64,000 nt of DNA, from positions 105,196-169,195 of the forward strand of contig NZ_SNUR01000004.1 in assembly GCF_012027595.1 (NCBI RefSeq), given 5' to 3'. The stretch is from Thermococcus sp. Bubb.Bath (lineage in GTDB: Archaea; Methanobacteriota_B; Thermococci; Thermococcales; Thermococcaceae). A program made the position numbers and the translations under genes. The notes beneath the pieces are model-generated. The model was not told where the DNA came from. It made no database searches and saw only the letters and a program-made list of their open reading frames with translations. Below, one piece after another: positions 45,701-54,530 of this stretch. Every line of letters starts with the position of its first letter. Position 1 is the first letter of the stretch.

Positions 45701-46233
45701 ATGAACTCCTCAAAGCTCTCCCTGTGAAAGGGCTCAAAGTCTATGACCGCCTCCCTGTTAAAGTAGTAGACCTCCTCAAGATTGGTGAGAACAACGTAAT
45801 CCACAACGCCGGAGCGGAGATATTTAACTATCTGGTTCTCTTTGGTCAGTTCAAACTCCTCTCGCAGTTTTCTGTATATCTCCTCCATTCTAACCCTTTT
45901 TCCGCTCACCTTGTGCATCGCCTTCAGCTCTACGGCAACAGGATTGGTAGCACCTTTTTTGAAGACGTAATCCACCCATCCCCTATCGTCCAGCCTAATC
46001 TCCGGCCCCCATTCAGCCCCCGCAATGTCCAAAATTGGTTTGAACAGGAACTCCGAGAGAAGAACCTCCGGCTTACTATGTGGTAACAGCTCCAAATATT
46101 TCTTTGCGTTTGATGTCCGCAGCTTCTCGGAGACCTCAGAGATAACCATGGGGGTTAATTTTACATCAACTGAAGTCAGAACCTTTAAGTCGTGAAGATA
46201 ATCATGAATAGCCCTTTTGTCTATCCCAACCAA
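42709..46233 (-). CDS. Type IIG restriction-modification enzyme
   Basis: An 1174-aa single-chain enzyme combining nuclease, DNA methyltransferase and recognition regions. An N-terminal PD-(D/E)xK-like segment (GWVDYVF, then VAVELKAM) is followed by a helical linker. The N6-adenine methylase motif I is DPACGSGSFLIKVL, motif IV is GNPPWENIKP, and the C-terminal part is a target-recognition domain. TTG 46233 is chosen because GGGTGGTGA precedes it and a TATA (CTTTTAAG, near 46270) fits; an upstream frame to 46323 covers the promoter. It protects and restricts with one polypeptide, so no partner is required. Confidence 0.88.
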   Translation of the reverse strand: MVGIDKRAIHDYLHDLKVLTSVDVKLTPMVISEVSEKLRTSNAKKYLELLPHSKPEVLLSEFLFKPILDIAGAEWGPEIRLDDRGWVDYVFKKGATNPVAVELKAMHKVSGKRVRMEEIYRKLREEFELTKENQIVKYLRSGVVDYVVLTNLEEVYYFNREAVIDFEPFHRESFEEFIADLINIEDLWEVARRKEDKVPKQNLDKEFFEDLRGWHRALLKLKWKTENPSEAIVHLINKFIFIRTLEDYGLIPFRFVRDAYEEAERKWSPKGPIKVLEVFFDDVDEWFYLYYDTELFQKSVFDYLEGDEESIKSFDKRLKLILGLKGWGGMFQRGLLYYNFRQIDEDIFGKAYETFLAERRKQQGIYYTPKEITKYMAKRLVEELFSSVKGELLEVLGSADFDENRAWELAKRLTEIAVIDPACGSGSFLIKVLREIYRVYDEIEEKTRWATDMSNILSEPDDIKKRKEAIRKIRDFLGFDRNEHRRKLISLIILRHIYGVDLDERAIDVAKVNLWKEAVRLYPVDFRYTNLKESGHILPDLEMNLVNGNSIVSLPDDEVVELMSEFKDEIKALWEKRKEYLGNPLNPEVLEGIEDIKTRIRERLVEAMKERGWDFEKPLFYPLEFFFLYFDENGNPLPKEERGFHGVIGNPPWENIKPQSKEFAAMHPEIFGEVSKFSIEGPKFKRLFKEKLKDPNVKRLWEEYEESIKKLSEFIRSRYRLYGKGDLSYQKVFIERAMELSKGAVNLLIPSNFHTDEGAMPLRKEIFDKYCLRELVSFENRGNGWFKDVDSRFKFDIVFFTKERCDKPFGAAFYVTRKDYEEWVETNGGTFEDFINETAFEYPLELIPKLSPGVLGVTEFRRKEDFRLVQKIRGDWKLLREHGWDIKSEFHMTNDNDLFNTSRKGLILYEGKMIHQYEPFFSEPRYWVEEEKGRERLLSKELSRVKKFLKAEGGRLGLKGRELREFINENYGVAKEGFENGNFKLDYEEHRLAYRAIASSTNERTLISTVLPKKVFTGNSLNYFKPFRYAIRDGKIVQERIPYEDVVYLMALLNSFTLDYYIRQRVSANLNMFYIYELPIPEVEPGLKKRIGETAFKLLYRKGHYDDMARELGISSKEITDEDKRRELRAELEAAIARDAFGLSRDEMNYILSTFVYGNPDRELMKTILEAMDE

Positions 46234-46352
46234 AGTCACCACCCTTAAATGCTCAACCTTGGCTCTTAAAAGGCCATCGGATTGCACAGCGGCTCCATTC
46301 TGAACATCGAAAGGGGTTAACAAAATCTACTCGAAAAATCTTCGGTCAAAAA

Positions 46353-46382
46353 TGTTCATTGATGAACACAGGCTTATATAGG
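46353..46382 (+). promoter_or_regulatory. Promoter with palindrome before the aminotransferase
   Basis: TGTTCAT (46353-46359) and ATGAACA (46362-46368) are inverted arms separated by 2 nt, 4 nt before the TATA box CTTATATAGG (46373-46382). A regulator bound here would touch the BRE, where it could activate or repress. Confidence 0.4.
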
Positions 46383-46411
46383 TAAAGGACGAGCTTTTCC
46401 CGGTGATGTGT

Positions 46412-47749
46412 ATGGTCGTTAAACCGAGTGTTAAGGAACTCCCCGGACCCAAGGCCAAGGAGGTTATTGAGAGGAACTTCAAATACCTCGCGACGACAAC
46501 CCAGGACCCGGAGAACCTCCCGATAGTCATCGACCACGGAGAGGGCATAAAGGTCTACGACGTCGATGGAAACGTCTTCTACGACTTCGCGAGCGGCGTC
46601 GGCGTCATAAACGTCGGACACGCCCACCCGAAGGTCGTCGAGGCCATAAAGAAGCAGGCTGAGAAGTTCACCCACTACTCCCTAACAGACTTCTTCTACG
46701 AGAACGCCGTCGTCCTCGCCGAGAAGCTCATCGAGCTCGCGCCGGGTGACTTTGAGAAGAAGGTCGTCTACGGCAACAGCGGTGCAGAAGCTAACGAGGC
46801 AGCTATGAAGCTCGTCAAGTACAGCACCGGAAGGAAGCAGTTCCTGGCATTCTACCACGCCTTCCACGGCAGGACGCAGGCCGTTCTCTCCTTGACGGCC
46901 AGCAAGTGGGTTCAGCAGGACGGCTTCTTCCCGACGATGCCAGGGGTTACCCACATACCCTACCCGAACCCATACAGGAACCCCTGGGACATAAACGGTT
47001 ACGAGGAGCCGGACGAGCTCACCAGCAGGGTTCTCGACTTCATAGAGGAGTACGTCTTCAAGCACGTTCCGCCCCACGAGGTCGGGGCCATCTTCCTTGA
47101 ACCGATACAGGGCGAAGGGGGCTACGTCGTTCCCCCGAGAGGCTTCTTCAAGGAACTCAAGAAGTTCGCCGACGAGTATGGAATCCTCCTCGCCGATGAT
47201 GAGGTTCAGATGGGCATGGGAAGAACTGGAAGGTTCTGGGCCATCGAGAACTTCGGCGTTGCACCGGACCTCATTCAGTTCGGAAAGGCCATAGGCGGCG
47301 GCCTCCCGCTGGCCGGAGTAGTCCACAGGAAGGAGATAAGCTTCGACAAGCCGGGCAGGCACGCGACCACCTTCGGAGGAAACCCCGTTGCCATCGCTGC
47401 GGGAATAGAAGTCGTTGAAATCGTCAAGGACCTCCTCCCGCACGTTCAGGAGGTCGGGGACTACCTCCACAAGTACCTTGAGGAGTTCAAGGAGAAGTAC
47501 GAGGTCGTCGGCGACGCCCGCGGTATAGGACTTGCTCAGGCCGTTGAGATCGTCAAGACAAAGGAAGGCAAGGAGAAGAACCCGGAGCTCAGAAACAGAA
47601 TCGTTAAAGAGGCGGCAAAGCGCGGTCTCGTCCTCCTCGGCTGCGGCGACAACAGCATACGCTTCATCCCGCCGTTAGTCGTCACGAAGGAAGAGATAGA
47701 CGTTGCCATGGAGATATTCGAGGGGGCCCTCAAGGCCGCTCTCAAATGA
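46412..47749 (+). CDS. Class III aminotransferase or amino acid racemase
   Basis: A 445-aa PLP enzyme of the ornithine/4-aminobutyrate aminotransferase class, with [31 protein letters not shown] and the lysine context [15 protein letters not shown] (about residues 292-306). Thermococcales members of this class include omega-transaminases and broad-specificity amino-acid racemases, and the two are not separable by eye. ATG 46412 follows GGTGATGTGT. A palindrome and TATA box are placed just upstream. Confidence 0.88.
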   Translation: MVVKPSVKELPGPKAKEVIERNFKYLATTTQDPENLPIVIDHGEGIKVYDVDGNVFYDFASGVGVINVGHAHPKVVEAIKKQAEKFTHYSLTDFFYENAVVLAEKLIELAPGDFEKKVVYGNSGAEANEAAMKLVKYSTGRKQFLAFYHAFHGRTQAVLSLTASKWVQQDGFFPTMPGVTHIPYPNPYRNPWDINGYEEPDELTSRVLDFIEEYVFKHVPPHEVGAIFLEPIQGEGGYVVPPRGFFKELKKFADEYGILLADDEVQMGMGRTGRFWAIENFGVAPDLIQFGKAIGGGLPLAGVVHRKEISFDKPGRHATTFGGNPVAIAAGIEVVEIVKDLLPHVQEVGDYLHKYLEEFKEKYEVVGDARGIGLAQAVEIVKTKEGKEKNPELRNRIVKEAAKRGLVLLGCGDNSIRFIPPLVVTKEEIDVAMEIFEGALKAALK

Positions 47750-47827
47750 TTCCAGCGTTTCATTTATTCCTTCTCTCTTTCTCCGGAAAAGATTTTAAGG
47801 ATGTGAACAAAGTCCCGTGGGGATAAA

Positions 47828-48427
47828 ATGGGGGCTACGGCGGGGAACGCAGAGCTCATTATACTGGTAACCGCATTGGGATACGCTGTATACCTGCTGA
47901 AAAGGAGGAGGGCATTCACCCTTCCGGGCGGGATAGTTCTCTCAATCCTTTTGGGTTCGCTGGCTGTGACCCTGCTCCTGGAGGATGTAGCCGTGCTCAA
48001 AACAGAAACAGGCCCAATGACCCTCGGATACGCTGGATTGCTCTTCTTTGCCCTCGCCTTCGGGGAGACCGCCGGCATAACCGCTGGCATCGGGCTGGGA
48101 GCTGGAGAATACCTTCTGAGGGGAGACCCAAACTGGGCGGCAGCCTCATTGATTGCCTCAATGGCCGCTGGAGGATTGGCGGGCTTCATTGGAAGAGGGG
48201 GAGAAGAGTTCTCAACGGCCCTTCTTGGGGCAGTCCTCGGCGGAAGCGTCTACGTGATCTTTATGTACACATACCTTAGAATTGTCACAGGTGTGGGATA
48301 TTCGGACGCCCTCTCCATGCTCGCACCGGTCGTTAGCTCAGTGACAACGGCAGTGATACTCGGTGTGGGACTACTACTTACAGTTAGAAAATGGGAAAAA
48401 TGGCCGGGCCCATTGGAGGGTTCTTAA
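47828..48427 (+). CDS. Membrane protein of unknown function
   Basis: A 199-aa protein with about five hydrophobic segments rich in Gly and Ala (for example GYAGLLFFALAFGETAGITAG and IASMAAGGLAGFIG). ATG 47828 follows GGGGATAAA, and GATTTTAAGG near 47793 can be a TATA box. It converges with the DUF1884-like gene with a 4-base overlap. No family recognised. Confidence 0.65.
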   Translation: MGATAGNAELIILVTALGYAVYLLKRRRAFTLPGGIVLSILLGSLAVTLLLEDVAVLKTETGPMTLGYAGLLFFALAFGETAGITAGIGLGAGEYLLRGDPNWAAASLIASMAAGGLAGFIGRGGEEFSTALLGAVLGGSVYVIFMYTYLRIVTGVGYSDALSMLAPVVSSVTTAVILGVGLLLTVRKWEKWPGPLEGS

Positions 48428-48711
48428 AGTTCATCGAGCTCCTCCCACATGTTCTCCTCGACGAGAAGCGGTTCGATGGAGACTCTCTTCGATGCCCTCC
48501 TTATCTGGCCGAGATACCTAGAGTCAGCGACAACGGCATCATACTCAAGCTCTTTAACTATATAAGTTGATAGGTTGAGAACGTCGAGGGCTTCACCAGC
48601 CTGCTCTACGAAGCCCTCACCTGCAAGAAGTATATCCGGCTGGAGACCCTCCTTCTTGAGCTCTTCTATGGCATTCTCAACTATGTCGAGGATCTCCTCT
48701 TTCAGGCTCAC
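48424..48711 (-). CDS. DUF1884-like small protein
   Basis: A 95-aa soluble protein with helices at both ends, resembling the Thermococcales DUF1884 family of unknown function. It overlaps the deoC stop by 4 bases (48708-48711), so it is translated after deoC from the same message. The family link is a judgement from size and composition; no active-site motif is visible. Confidence 0.65.
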   Translation of the reverse strand: MSLKEEILDIVENAIEELKKEGLQPDILLAGEGFVEQAGEALDVLNLSTYIVKELEYDAVVADSRYLGQIRRASKRVSIEPLLVEENMWEELDEL

Positions 48712-49388
48712 TTTCCAACCCCCCGGGCGCTCTCTATAATCTGGACGCCACGAGAGGCACCGATTCTTGTGGCCCCCGCCTCAATCATGGCCAGCGCCTG
48801 CTCATAGGCGTGTATCCCCCCTGCCGCTTTGACGCCCATCTCCGGGCCAACGACCTTCCTCATGAGTTTGACGTCTTCTACCGTTGCCCCGCCAGTCCCA
48901 AAGCCGGTTGAGGTCTTGACGAAGTCCGCGCTGGCCTCCTTCGCCAGCTCGCAGGCCTTCACCTTCTCTTCCTCGGTTAGGTAGCAGGTCTCGATGATGA
49001 CCTTAACCTTGGCGCCCTTCTCGTGGGCAGCCTTCACAACCTCGGCTATGTCGTTCTTCACGTATTCGTAGTCTTTATCCTTGAGGGCGCCAAGGTTAAT
49101 GACCATGTCCAGCTCGTCGGCGCCGTCTTCCAAAGCCTTCTTCGCCTCGAAGACCTTAACCTCGGTGGAAGTTGCCCCGAGGGGGAAGCCTATAACGCTC
49201 GCAACCTTTATGTCGGACCCTTTCTCACTCAGATACCCCTTAGCCAGCCTGACCCTGTACGGGTTGACGCAGACCGCGTAGAATCCATACTCAATCGCCT
49301 CGTCGCAGAGCTTCTTTATGTCCTCCGCCGAGGCGTAGGGCTTAAGGTTCGTGTGGTCTATGTACTTCGCGATGTCCAACTCCCCCAC
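48708..49388 (-). CDS. deoC: Deoxyribose-phosphate aldolase
   Basis: A 226-aa class I aldolase splitting 2-deoxyribose 5-phosphate into glyceraldehyde 3-phosphate and acetaldehyde. It has the Schiff-base region [18 protein letters not shown] (about residues 155-172) and the second lysine in GVKAAGGI. It would feed deoxynucleoside breakdown into central metabolism. ATG 49388 leads a two-gene unit with the DUF1884-like gene. Confidence 0.95.
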   Translation of the reverse strand: MGELDIAKYIDHTNLKPYASAEDIKKLCDEAIEYGFYAVCVNPYRVRLAKGYLSEKGSDIKVASVIGFPLGATSTEVKVFEAKKALEDGADELDMVINLGALKDKDYEYVKNDIAEVVKAAHEKGAKVKVIIETCYLTEEEKVKACELAKEASADFVKTSTGFGTGGATVEDVKLMRKVVGPEMGVKAAGGIHAYEQALAMIEAGATRIGASRGVQIIESARGVGK

Positions 49389-49438
49389 CCATTATGAGTT
49401 GAAGTAGAGGTATATAGCAATTTTGCTCATCGTGGCCA

Positions 49439-49756
49439 TCAAAGCTGGAACGATGCCTGGATTGAATTCACGAAGGCCCGTTCAAGGACTTCATCATCGA
49501 ATCTCGGCCACTCTTCACCCCGAAGGATGGCCTCCAAGAGGTTAACCGCATTTATCCATCCTTCCTTTAGGGTCTTTCCCTTCGGAATGGGGTTCCTGAG
49601 CACGTGCCACCTTCCGTCGACATCCCAGTAAACCGCCACTCTGGGAATGTAGTCAAGCTCCATAAACGTGTTGTCGAGGGTGAGTTCAACCCTGAAGGGA
49701 CCAAATTCTATGAAACCCTCCTCAAGCAACGTTTTTCTTGCATCTATCCACTTCAT
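49439..49756 (-). CDS. Small protein of unknown function
   Basis: A 105-aa acidic protein with aromatic-rich strands (YIPRVAVYWDVDGRWHVLRNP). It is read from ATG 49756, 90 bp before the divergent E1-like gene. No motif is recognised. Its codon usage resembles the neighbours, and no better frame exists in the interval. Confidence 0.6.
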   Translation of the reverse strand: MKWIDARKTLLEEGFIEFGPFRVELTLDNTFMELDYIPRVAVYWDVDGRWHVLRNPIPKGKTLKEGWINAVNLLEAILRGEEWPRFDDEVLERAFVNSIQASFQL

Positions 49757-49846
49757 TTCTCATCCCAGAGGGTTGGGAGTCACGCCTGAAAACCTTTGCG
49801 ATAGACAAGGATTTAACCTTCCACGAGAAAATCCCACGGTGGGAAC

Positions 49847-50554
49847 ATGCTGAGCGAGGAGGAGATGGTTCGTTACGACAGGCAGATAATGCTCTGGGGA
49901 GAGGCAACCCAAGAGAAGCTGAAGTCCTCAAAGGTGGCGGTGGTAGGTGCTGGTGGCCTGGGCTCGCCGGTTTTGTACTACCTGACCGCCACGGGTGTTG
50001 GAAAGATAATCGTTGTTGACTCCGACTACCCCGAAATGAGCAACCTGAACAGGCAGATAATCCACTGGGAGGAGGACGTGGGGAAACTGCCAAAGGTAAA
50101 ATCAGCAGAGTGGAAGCTCAAACGGTTCAATGGGAACGTCGAGATAGTGGCCATCTTCACGGAGCTGAACGAGGAAAACGTGGACGAAATCCTTGGGGAG
50201 GCCGACGTTGTAGTGGACTGCCTCGACAGCTTCAAGGCGAGATTAATCCTAGACGACTTCGCGAGGCGGAAAGGAGTACCCTTAGTCCACGGAGCGGTGG
50301 AGGGAACGTACGGCCAGGTGACCACCATCATACCCAGGAAGACAATGGGATTAAGAGAACTGTTTGGACGGGCGGGGGCAAGGGAGAAGAAGGGAAAGTT
50401 CCCGATAGTGGGGGCCGTGGCCGGGGTTGTCGGCTCGATTCAGGCCATGGAGGTGATAAAGCTCATAACAGGATTTGGAGAACCCCTCGCAAATAAGCTC
50501 CTCATCGTTGACCTGGCCCACAACTCCTTCGAGGTCATAGACCTCAGCCGGTAA
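49847..50554 (+). CDS. ThiF/MoeB-type E1-like adenylyltransferase
   Basis: A 235-aa enzyme that adenylates the C-terminal glycine of a ubiquitin-like sulfur carrier. It has GAGGLGSPVLYYL (nucleotide site, about residues 31-43), the NLNRQ arginine region and VVDCLDSFKARLIL. Unlike MoeB and ThiF it has no zinc CxxC pairs and no obvious acceptor cysteine after the HGAVEGTYGQVTTI segment. Nearby moaE (51527) suggests work for molybdopterin, or for tRNA thiolation with SAMP-like proteins. Confidence 0.88.
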   Translation: MLSEEEMVRYDRQIMLWGEATQEKLKSSKVAVVGAGGLGSPVLYYLTATGVGKIIVVDSDYPEMSNLNRQIIHWEEDVGKLPKVKSAEWKLKRFNGNVEIVAIFTELNEENVDEILGEADVVVDCLDSFKARLILDDFARRKGVPLVHGAVEGTYGQVTTIIPRKTMGLRELFGRAGAREKKGKFPIVGAVAGVVGSIQAMEVIKLITGFGEPLANKLLIVDLAHNSFEVIDLSR

Positions 50555-51458
50555 AGGGAGGCTCAATCTTCTCCCCCTCGTTTATCATTCCTATTGTGAA
50601 CTCCTGGTGAAGAACGCCTTCCTGGGTCAGCCGCACACTGCCAGAGGAGGAAATCCTGAACGAGACCTCTAGATAACCCCCGGTCGGTTTTCCGTTCAGG
50701 AAGTTCAGCTCAATCTCGCCGGAGTGAACTTCAACGCTGGAACCATCGGGAGCACCGACGGCCAGGAGTACGACCTGGGAGAGAACTCCCTCACCAGTGC
50801 ACACAACGCTACCGTTCTCAGGTGTGCCTCCAAAAGTGCAGGAGCCGCTCTGAATTGCATCCAAAACAAGATCTATCGGGTTGTGCTCAAAAGTGTTGAA
50901 TATCGGCGAAAACCCTTCCTCTCCCCTGTGAAGAACGCTCCAGTTCCCAAAAGAGTGGACGTAGGCGGTATCCCCCACGAGAACTATCCTCGTGAAAGAC
51001 CTGCCTCCAGCGGGAAACGTGTACGCACTGATGTTCATCTCCATCTCGCGGGAGGGAATATCAAAGGCCGCCGAGGTGTTGGAGACCAGGGAGACGTTCT
51101 CCATCCGGACGACGCCAGACGATTCTACAACGGCGGACACGTTAAGATATGTTCTCATGGCGAGAGTGTAATTCGATATTGCCTCGAGGGAACTCAAAAA
51201 CGGCTCCACCGGGGAGGGTGTGGTCTCGTGAGTTGAGTGAGTGGTGGAAGTGGAGCTGGGAATATAATTGGACGAGGAGGTGGTCATGAGAGATGTGGAT
51301 GGGGTGGAATGAGATGAAGATCGAGATGTCGTTGTCTCATCCAATATGGGTGGAGAAGAAGTTGAAGGAGTTTTATTGGAACCCCCCGTAATGCAAGCGG
51401 ATGAGATCACCAACACCGTAAGCATAAATACAACGACCAGCGAAGTTCCCCTTCTCAT
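50544..51458 (-). CDS. Lipoprotein of unknown function
   Basis: A 304-aa secreted protein with a lipobox-type signal (MLTVLVISSACITGG, Cys about 22) and a Ser/Thr-rich linker (about residues 26-85) that may be glycosylated. A beta-rich domain of about 200 residues follows. The domain resembles lipoprotein LppX/LolA-like beta sheets at the level of strand pattern only. It overlaps the E1-like gene by 11 bases and diverges from moaE. Confidence 0.75.
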   Translation of the reverse strand: MRRGTSLVVVFMLTVLVISSACITGGSNKTPSTSSPPILDETTTSRSSSHSTPSTSLMTTSSSNYIPSSTSTTHSTHETTPSPVEPFLSSLEAISNYTLAMRTYLNVSAVVESSGVVRMENVSLVSNTSAAFDIPSREMEMNISAYTFPAGGRSFTRIVLVGDTAYVHSFGNWSVLHRGEEGFSPIFNTFEHNPIDLVLDAIQSGSCTFGGTPENGSVVCTGEGVLSQVVLLAVGAPDGSSVEVHSGEIELNFLNGKPTGGYLEVSFRISSSGSVRLTQEGVLHQEFTIGMINEGEKIEPPFTG

Positions 51459-51526
51459 TTTCTCACCGCCAATTGTTGGGCGGCAGTTTCAAAAACCTTC
51501 CGGGAAAAAATAGAACGGTGAAGGAC

Positions 51527-51982
51527 ATGGTAGATAAGGGGAGAAAAGTGGAAGTGGTGAGGGAGCCATTCGATCTCAACGCGGCGGTTGAGCTTGTTTC
51601 AACTCCCTATGCCGGCGGCTACGTGGTGTTCCTGGGGCGAGTGAGAAAGAGGAGCGAGGGAAAGGAGGTAATAAAACTAAACTACGAGACATATGAGGAA
51701 ATGGCCGTTGCGGAGATGGAGAGGATTAGAAAAGAGGCCATGGAGAGGTTTCCAATACTCGACATGTTGATATGGCATAGGGTTGGAGAACTCGAGGTCG
51801 GGGAGGACACCATCCTGATAATCGCAAGCGGCGAGCACAGGGGAGAGGCCTTCGACGCGTGCAGGTGGGCAATAGACGAGGTAAAGCACCGTGTCCCAGT
51901 ATGGAAAAAAGAGGTGCGGGAGGATGGAAACTTCTGGATTGAGGGGGACAAATGGATACCCGAGGATTACCACGGAGGCTAG
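51527..51982 (+). CDS. moaE: Molybdopterin synthase catalytic subunit
   Basis: A 151-aa MoaE, which uses the MoaD thiocarboxylate to convert precursor Z to molybdopterin (a tungstopterin in this group). It has GRVRKRSEGKEVIKLNYE and the active-site HRGEAFDACRWAIDEVKHRVPVWKKE (in parts). ATG 51527 follows GGTGAAGGAC; an upstream frame to 51473 is less likely. Thermococcales rely on tungsten ferredoxin oxidoreductases, so the cofactor need is clear. Confidence 0.92.
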   Translation: MVDKGRKVEVVREPFDLNAAVELVSTPYAGGYVVFLGRVRKRSEGKEVIKLNYETYEEMAVAEMERIRKEAMERFPILDMLIWHRVGELEVGEDTILIIASGEHRGEAFDACRWAIDEVKHRVPVWKKEVREDGNFWIEGDKWIPEDYHGG

Positions 51983-52076
51983 TTTTACAGATTTTGATAA
52001 CTATTTATAGTGGTGTGCAAAATAAGAATAGAAAAAGTATATATACAAAGCCTCCTGACTCATTAACGGTGGTTGC

Positions 52077-53027
52077 ATGGCTGAGGCAATAAGGGTTGAT
52101 GTTGGGGACGATGAAATAGGGTTCTACGGAGTAGAAAAGGCAATAACCCTAGCAAAGCCGCCCTGGAGTGAAATCCCACACACGGGAAAGCTTGAGAGAT
52201 TGATACTCAACCTCGGCGCCGGAAAGGGGCGCTTTGACGAGGTTTATGGAATCCCTCGCTCAATAGGGTGCATCGGTAACAATCACTTCATAATGAGAAG
52301 GGAAAAGATGAGCGAGGCCGAGATCAGGAAGGTTCTGGCTGACTTCAGGAGGCTGGGAGGAGAAGAAGTGTGGATAACCAACTACGACGAGCCAGAAGAG
52401 CTGGTCAGGGCGGCGAGGCTGGCGAAAGAAATGGGCGTGAAAGAAGTCCACACGACGGTTCTCCTGGAAGACGTTGATAGCGTGGGCCCGATAGATGGTG
52501 TCAAAATCATCGTGGAGACAGAGTATGAGCCGGATAAGGTCATAAAAGCCGCGTCCATTCCATGGATATCAGGAATTCTCGTCACGGTTGACCAAGAGAA
52601 AATGAAGGAAGTGGAGGAGCTCCTGTCAAAGCTGGACGGTGATGGGGAACTGGAACTCTACCTCGACGTTCTGTATGCGCCGTCCATCAGAGAAACCACG
52701 GTGAACCTCTTTGAACTCAGACGGAGCCGCAATCCCACCAACAAAAATTACCATGATTGCCTGGCAGGAACCGTGGCGGTTACTGGGGATGGGTACATCC
52801 TCCCATGCCCCCTCATGAGGAACTACATCATTGGTGACGCCAGGAAGGGGGGCCTGAAGTACATAACGAGAAAGAAGAAACTGAAGGAGCTGTGGAAGCT
52901 GACGAAAGACAAAATAGACGCCTGCAGCACCTGCCCATTTAAATACATGTGCCACGACCCCAGGGCCGTTGAGTACCAGGTAACGGGTCAGGTAGAGGGA
53001 GTTGAGTACTGCCCGCTCCTCACATAA
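52077..53027 (+). CDS. SPASM-domain protein derived from radical SAM, lacking the cluster motif
   Basis: A 316-aa protein. The C-terminal third has the SPASM cysteine set (DCLAGT, PCPLM, CSTCPFKYMC, YCPLL), able to bind auxiliary Fe-S clusters. The N-terminal two thirds have the beta/alpha rhythm of a radical SAM barrel (WITNYDEPEELVRAARLAKE), but the CxxxCxxC loop is replaced by GIPRSIGCIGNN. It therefore probably does not cleave SAM by the usual chemistry. A strong TATA (AGTATATATAC, 52039-52049) precedes ATG 52077. It may be a pseudoenzyme or electron carrier. Confidence 0.7.
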   Translation: MAEAIRVDVGDDEIGFYGVEKAITLAKPPWSEIPHTGKLERLILNLGAGKGRFDEVYGIPRSIGCIGNNHFIMRREKMSEAEIRKVLADFRRLGGEEVWITNYDEPEELVRAARLAKEMGVKEVHTTVLLEDVDSVGPIDGVKIIVETEYEPDKVIKAASIPWISGILVTVDQEKMKEVEELLSKLDGDGELELYLDVLYAPSIRETTVNLFELRRSRNPTNKNYHDCLAGTVAVTGDGYILPCPLMRNYIIGDARKGGLKYITRKKKLKELWKLTKDKIDACSTCPFKYMCHDPRAVEYQVTGQVEGVEYCPLLT

Positions 53028-53028
53028 A

Positions 53029-53940
53029 TTAAAAGTCAAGGATGGAGCGGTAACCGCTCCCGTCTTTTTTAACCATTCCTGAGAATCTCCAGAGCTTGTA
53101 CTTCTCCTCTATGTCTCGGAGCATATCCAGATACATTATGGCAACTTTTTCAGCGTATTTTCCAAACTCAAATATCTTCTCGGCCAAATCTTCATTCGAG
53201 GAAAAGTACCATTCAAGATAATAGCCAGCTCCCTTGAGGACTCCAACATGAATCTCATACTCTTTGAAGCGCTCAAAAACATCCTCATTCAACGTGGATG
53301 CTATCCCCACAACGCTCCTGTCAGCCATGTCGTTGTCGAGAGCCGCTCCGTAGCCCAGAAGAATATCCTCCTTCTTGAGTCTATCTATCATGTACCTCAC
53401 AGTCGGTCTACTCTTCCCAAGTTTCTTTGATATCTCGGAGAGGGGCGTTCTGGCGTCCCACTTGAGTATGTCCATCAGAACGGCGTAGCTGTAGCTAAGA
53501 TCCCATTCACCAAAGTTATCGTCGCCGGATGGGGGATAGGCCCTGACCTCGTAGTACTCAAAATCATCCGAGAACCTGCTGAGGTACTCCCCCATGAGAT
53601 CCTGCTGCTCCGTGGGGATATGCATGATCACGTTGATGCCGTTTTTAAACCCAAACATCGCGCTTACACTGAGGACAAACGGATTTGCCTTAAGCTTCTC
53701 AGCCGTCTCACGGAGATTTTCCCTTGGAACCGAGAGAAACGCTAGATAGCTGTGGAGACCGAGCCTCTTTATGTTGTAAATAGCATAAACGGAGATGTGG
53801 TCGTAGTATTTATCATAAAGCCTCTTCAAATAATAGTAATCTATCCCCTCAGACTGTGCTATCTTTCTGATGCTCTCGATTGGATACTTATTCAACAGTT
53901 CCACTAGGAATATCATTTCATCGAGCTCTGATTCTGGCAT
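53029..53940 (-). CDS. AsnC/Lrp-type regulator with two HTH segments
   Basis: A 303-aa protein with an N-terminal HTH (IESIRKIAQSEGIDYYYLKRLYD), a regulatory-type domain, and a second HTH near residue 165 (ARTPLSEISKKLGKSRPTVRYMIDRL), then another beta/alpha domain. The arrangement resembles a fusion of two Lrp-like units. The ATG at 53940 was chosen; an extra 71 codons upstream would overlap the divergent gene. It is divergent with the gene at 53996, which it may control. Confidence 0.75.
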   Translation of the reverse strand: MPESELDEMIFLVELLNKYPIESIRKIAQSEGIDYYYLKRLYDKYYDHISVYAIYNIKRLGLHSYLAFLSVPRENLRETAEKLKANPFVLSVSAMFGFKNGINVIMHIPTEQQDLMGEYLSRFSDDFEYYEVRAYPPSGDDNFGEWDLSYSYAVLMDILKWDARTPLSEISKKLGKSRPTVRYMIDRLKKEDILLGYGAALDNDMADRSVVGIASTLNEDVFERFKEYEIHVGVLKGAGYYLEWYFSSNEDLAEKIFEFGKYAEKVAIMYLDMLRDIEEKYKLWRFSGMVKKDGSGYRSILDF

Positions 53941-53995
53941 GGCTGCCCACGAAAAGGTTAAAGCGTCCAAAGTTATATCTTTATCGGTGATGCAG

Positions 53996-54484
53996 ATGGT
54001 CAAGATTGAGGTTGTTGACATTGAAAAGCCCGACGGAGCGGAAGTAGTAATCGGGCAGGGAAACTTCTCAATATTCACCGTGGACGACCTCGCCAGGGCC
54101 CTACTTACAGCAGTTCCAGGAATAAAATTCGGAATAGCCATGAACGAGGCCAAACCGCAGCTGACGCGCTACACGGGGAACGACGAAGAGCTGGAGAAGT
54201 TCGCAGCGAAGAACGCAGTTAAAATAGGCGCCGGACACGTCTTTGTCATAATGATGAAGGATGCGTTCCCAATAAACGTTCTCAACACCGTAAAGAACCA
54301 TCCAGCTGTTGCCATGGTGTATGGAGCAAGTGAGAACCCGTTCCAGGTCATCGTGGCTGAGACAGACCTCGGGAGAAGCGTTCTCGGTGTCGTGGACGGC
54401 AAAGCCGCCAACAAAATAGAAACGGACGAACAGAAGGCGGAGAGACGCGAGCTTGTCGAGAAGATAGGGTACAAGATAGACTGA
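53996..54484 (+). CDS. Adenosine-specific kinase family protein (DUF355)
   Basis: A 162-aa protein of the archaeal family annotated as adenosine-specific kinase. Visible blocks are [42 protein letters not shown] and [26 protein letters not shown], with conserved Asp and Lys residues in the ADP site. ATG 53996 follows CGGTGATGCAG. It lies 55 bp from the divergent regulator start, so they share a promoter region with AGTTATATC as TATA. Confidence 0.85.
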   Translation: MVKIEVVDIEKPDGAEVVIGQGNFSIFTVDDLARALLTAVPGIKFGIAMNEAKPQLTRYTGNDEELEKFAAKNAVKIGAGHVFVIMMKDAFPINVLNTVKNHPAVAMVYGASENPFQVIVAETDLGRSVLGVVDGKAANKIETDEQKAERRELVEKIGYKID

Positions 54485-54530
54485 ACGACATCTTTTTTAC
54501 CTCCGTTTTCTCTTTCAACATGGTGGTAAC

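Noticed and set aside
42709..46323. Longer form of the type IIG gene starting at 46323
   Set aside because: The extra 30 codons cover a TATA-like CTTTTAAG and lack a ribosome binding site; TTG 46233 has GGGTGGTGA before it.
53029..54153. A 374-aa reading of the AsnC-type regulator
   Set aside because: The first 71 codons overlap the divergent DUF355 gene antisense and look non-coding; ATG 53940 starts the natural protein.
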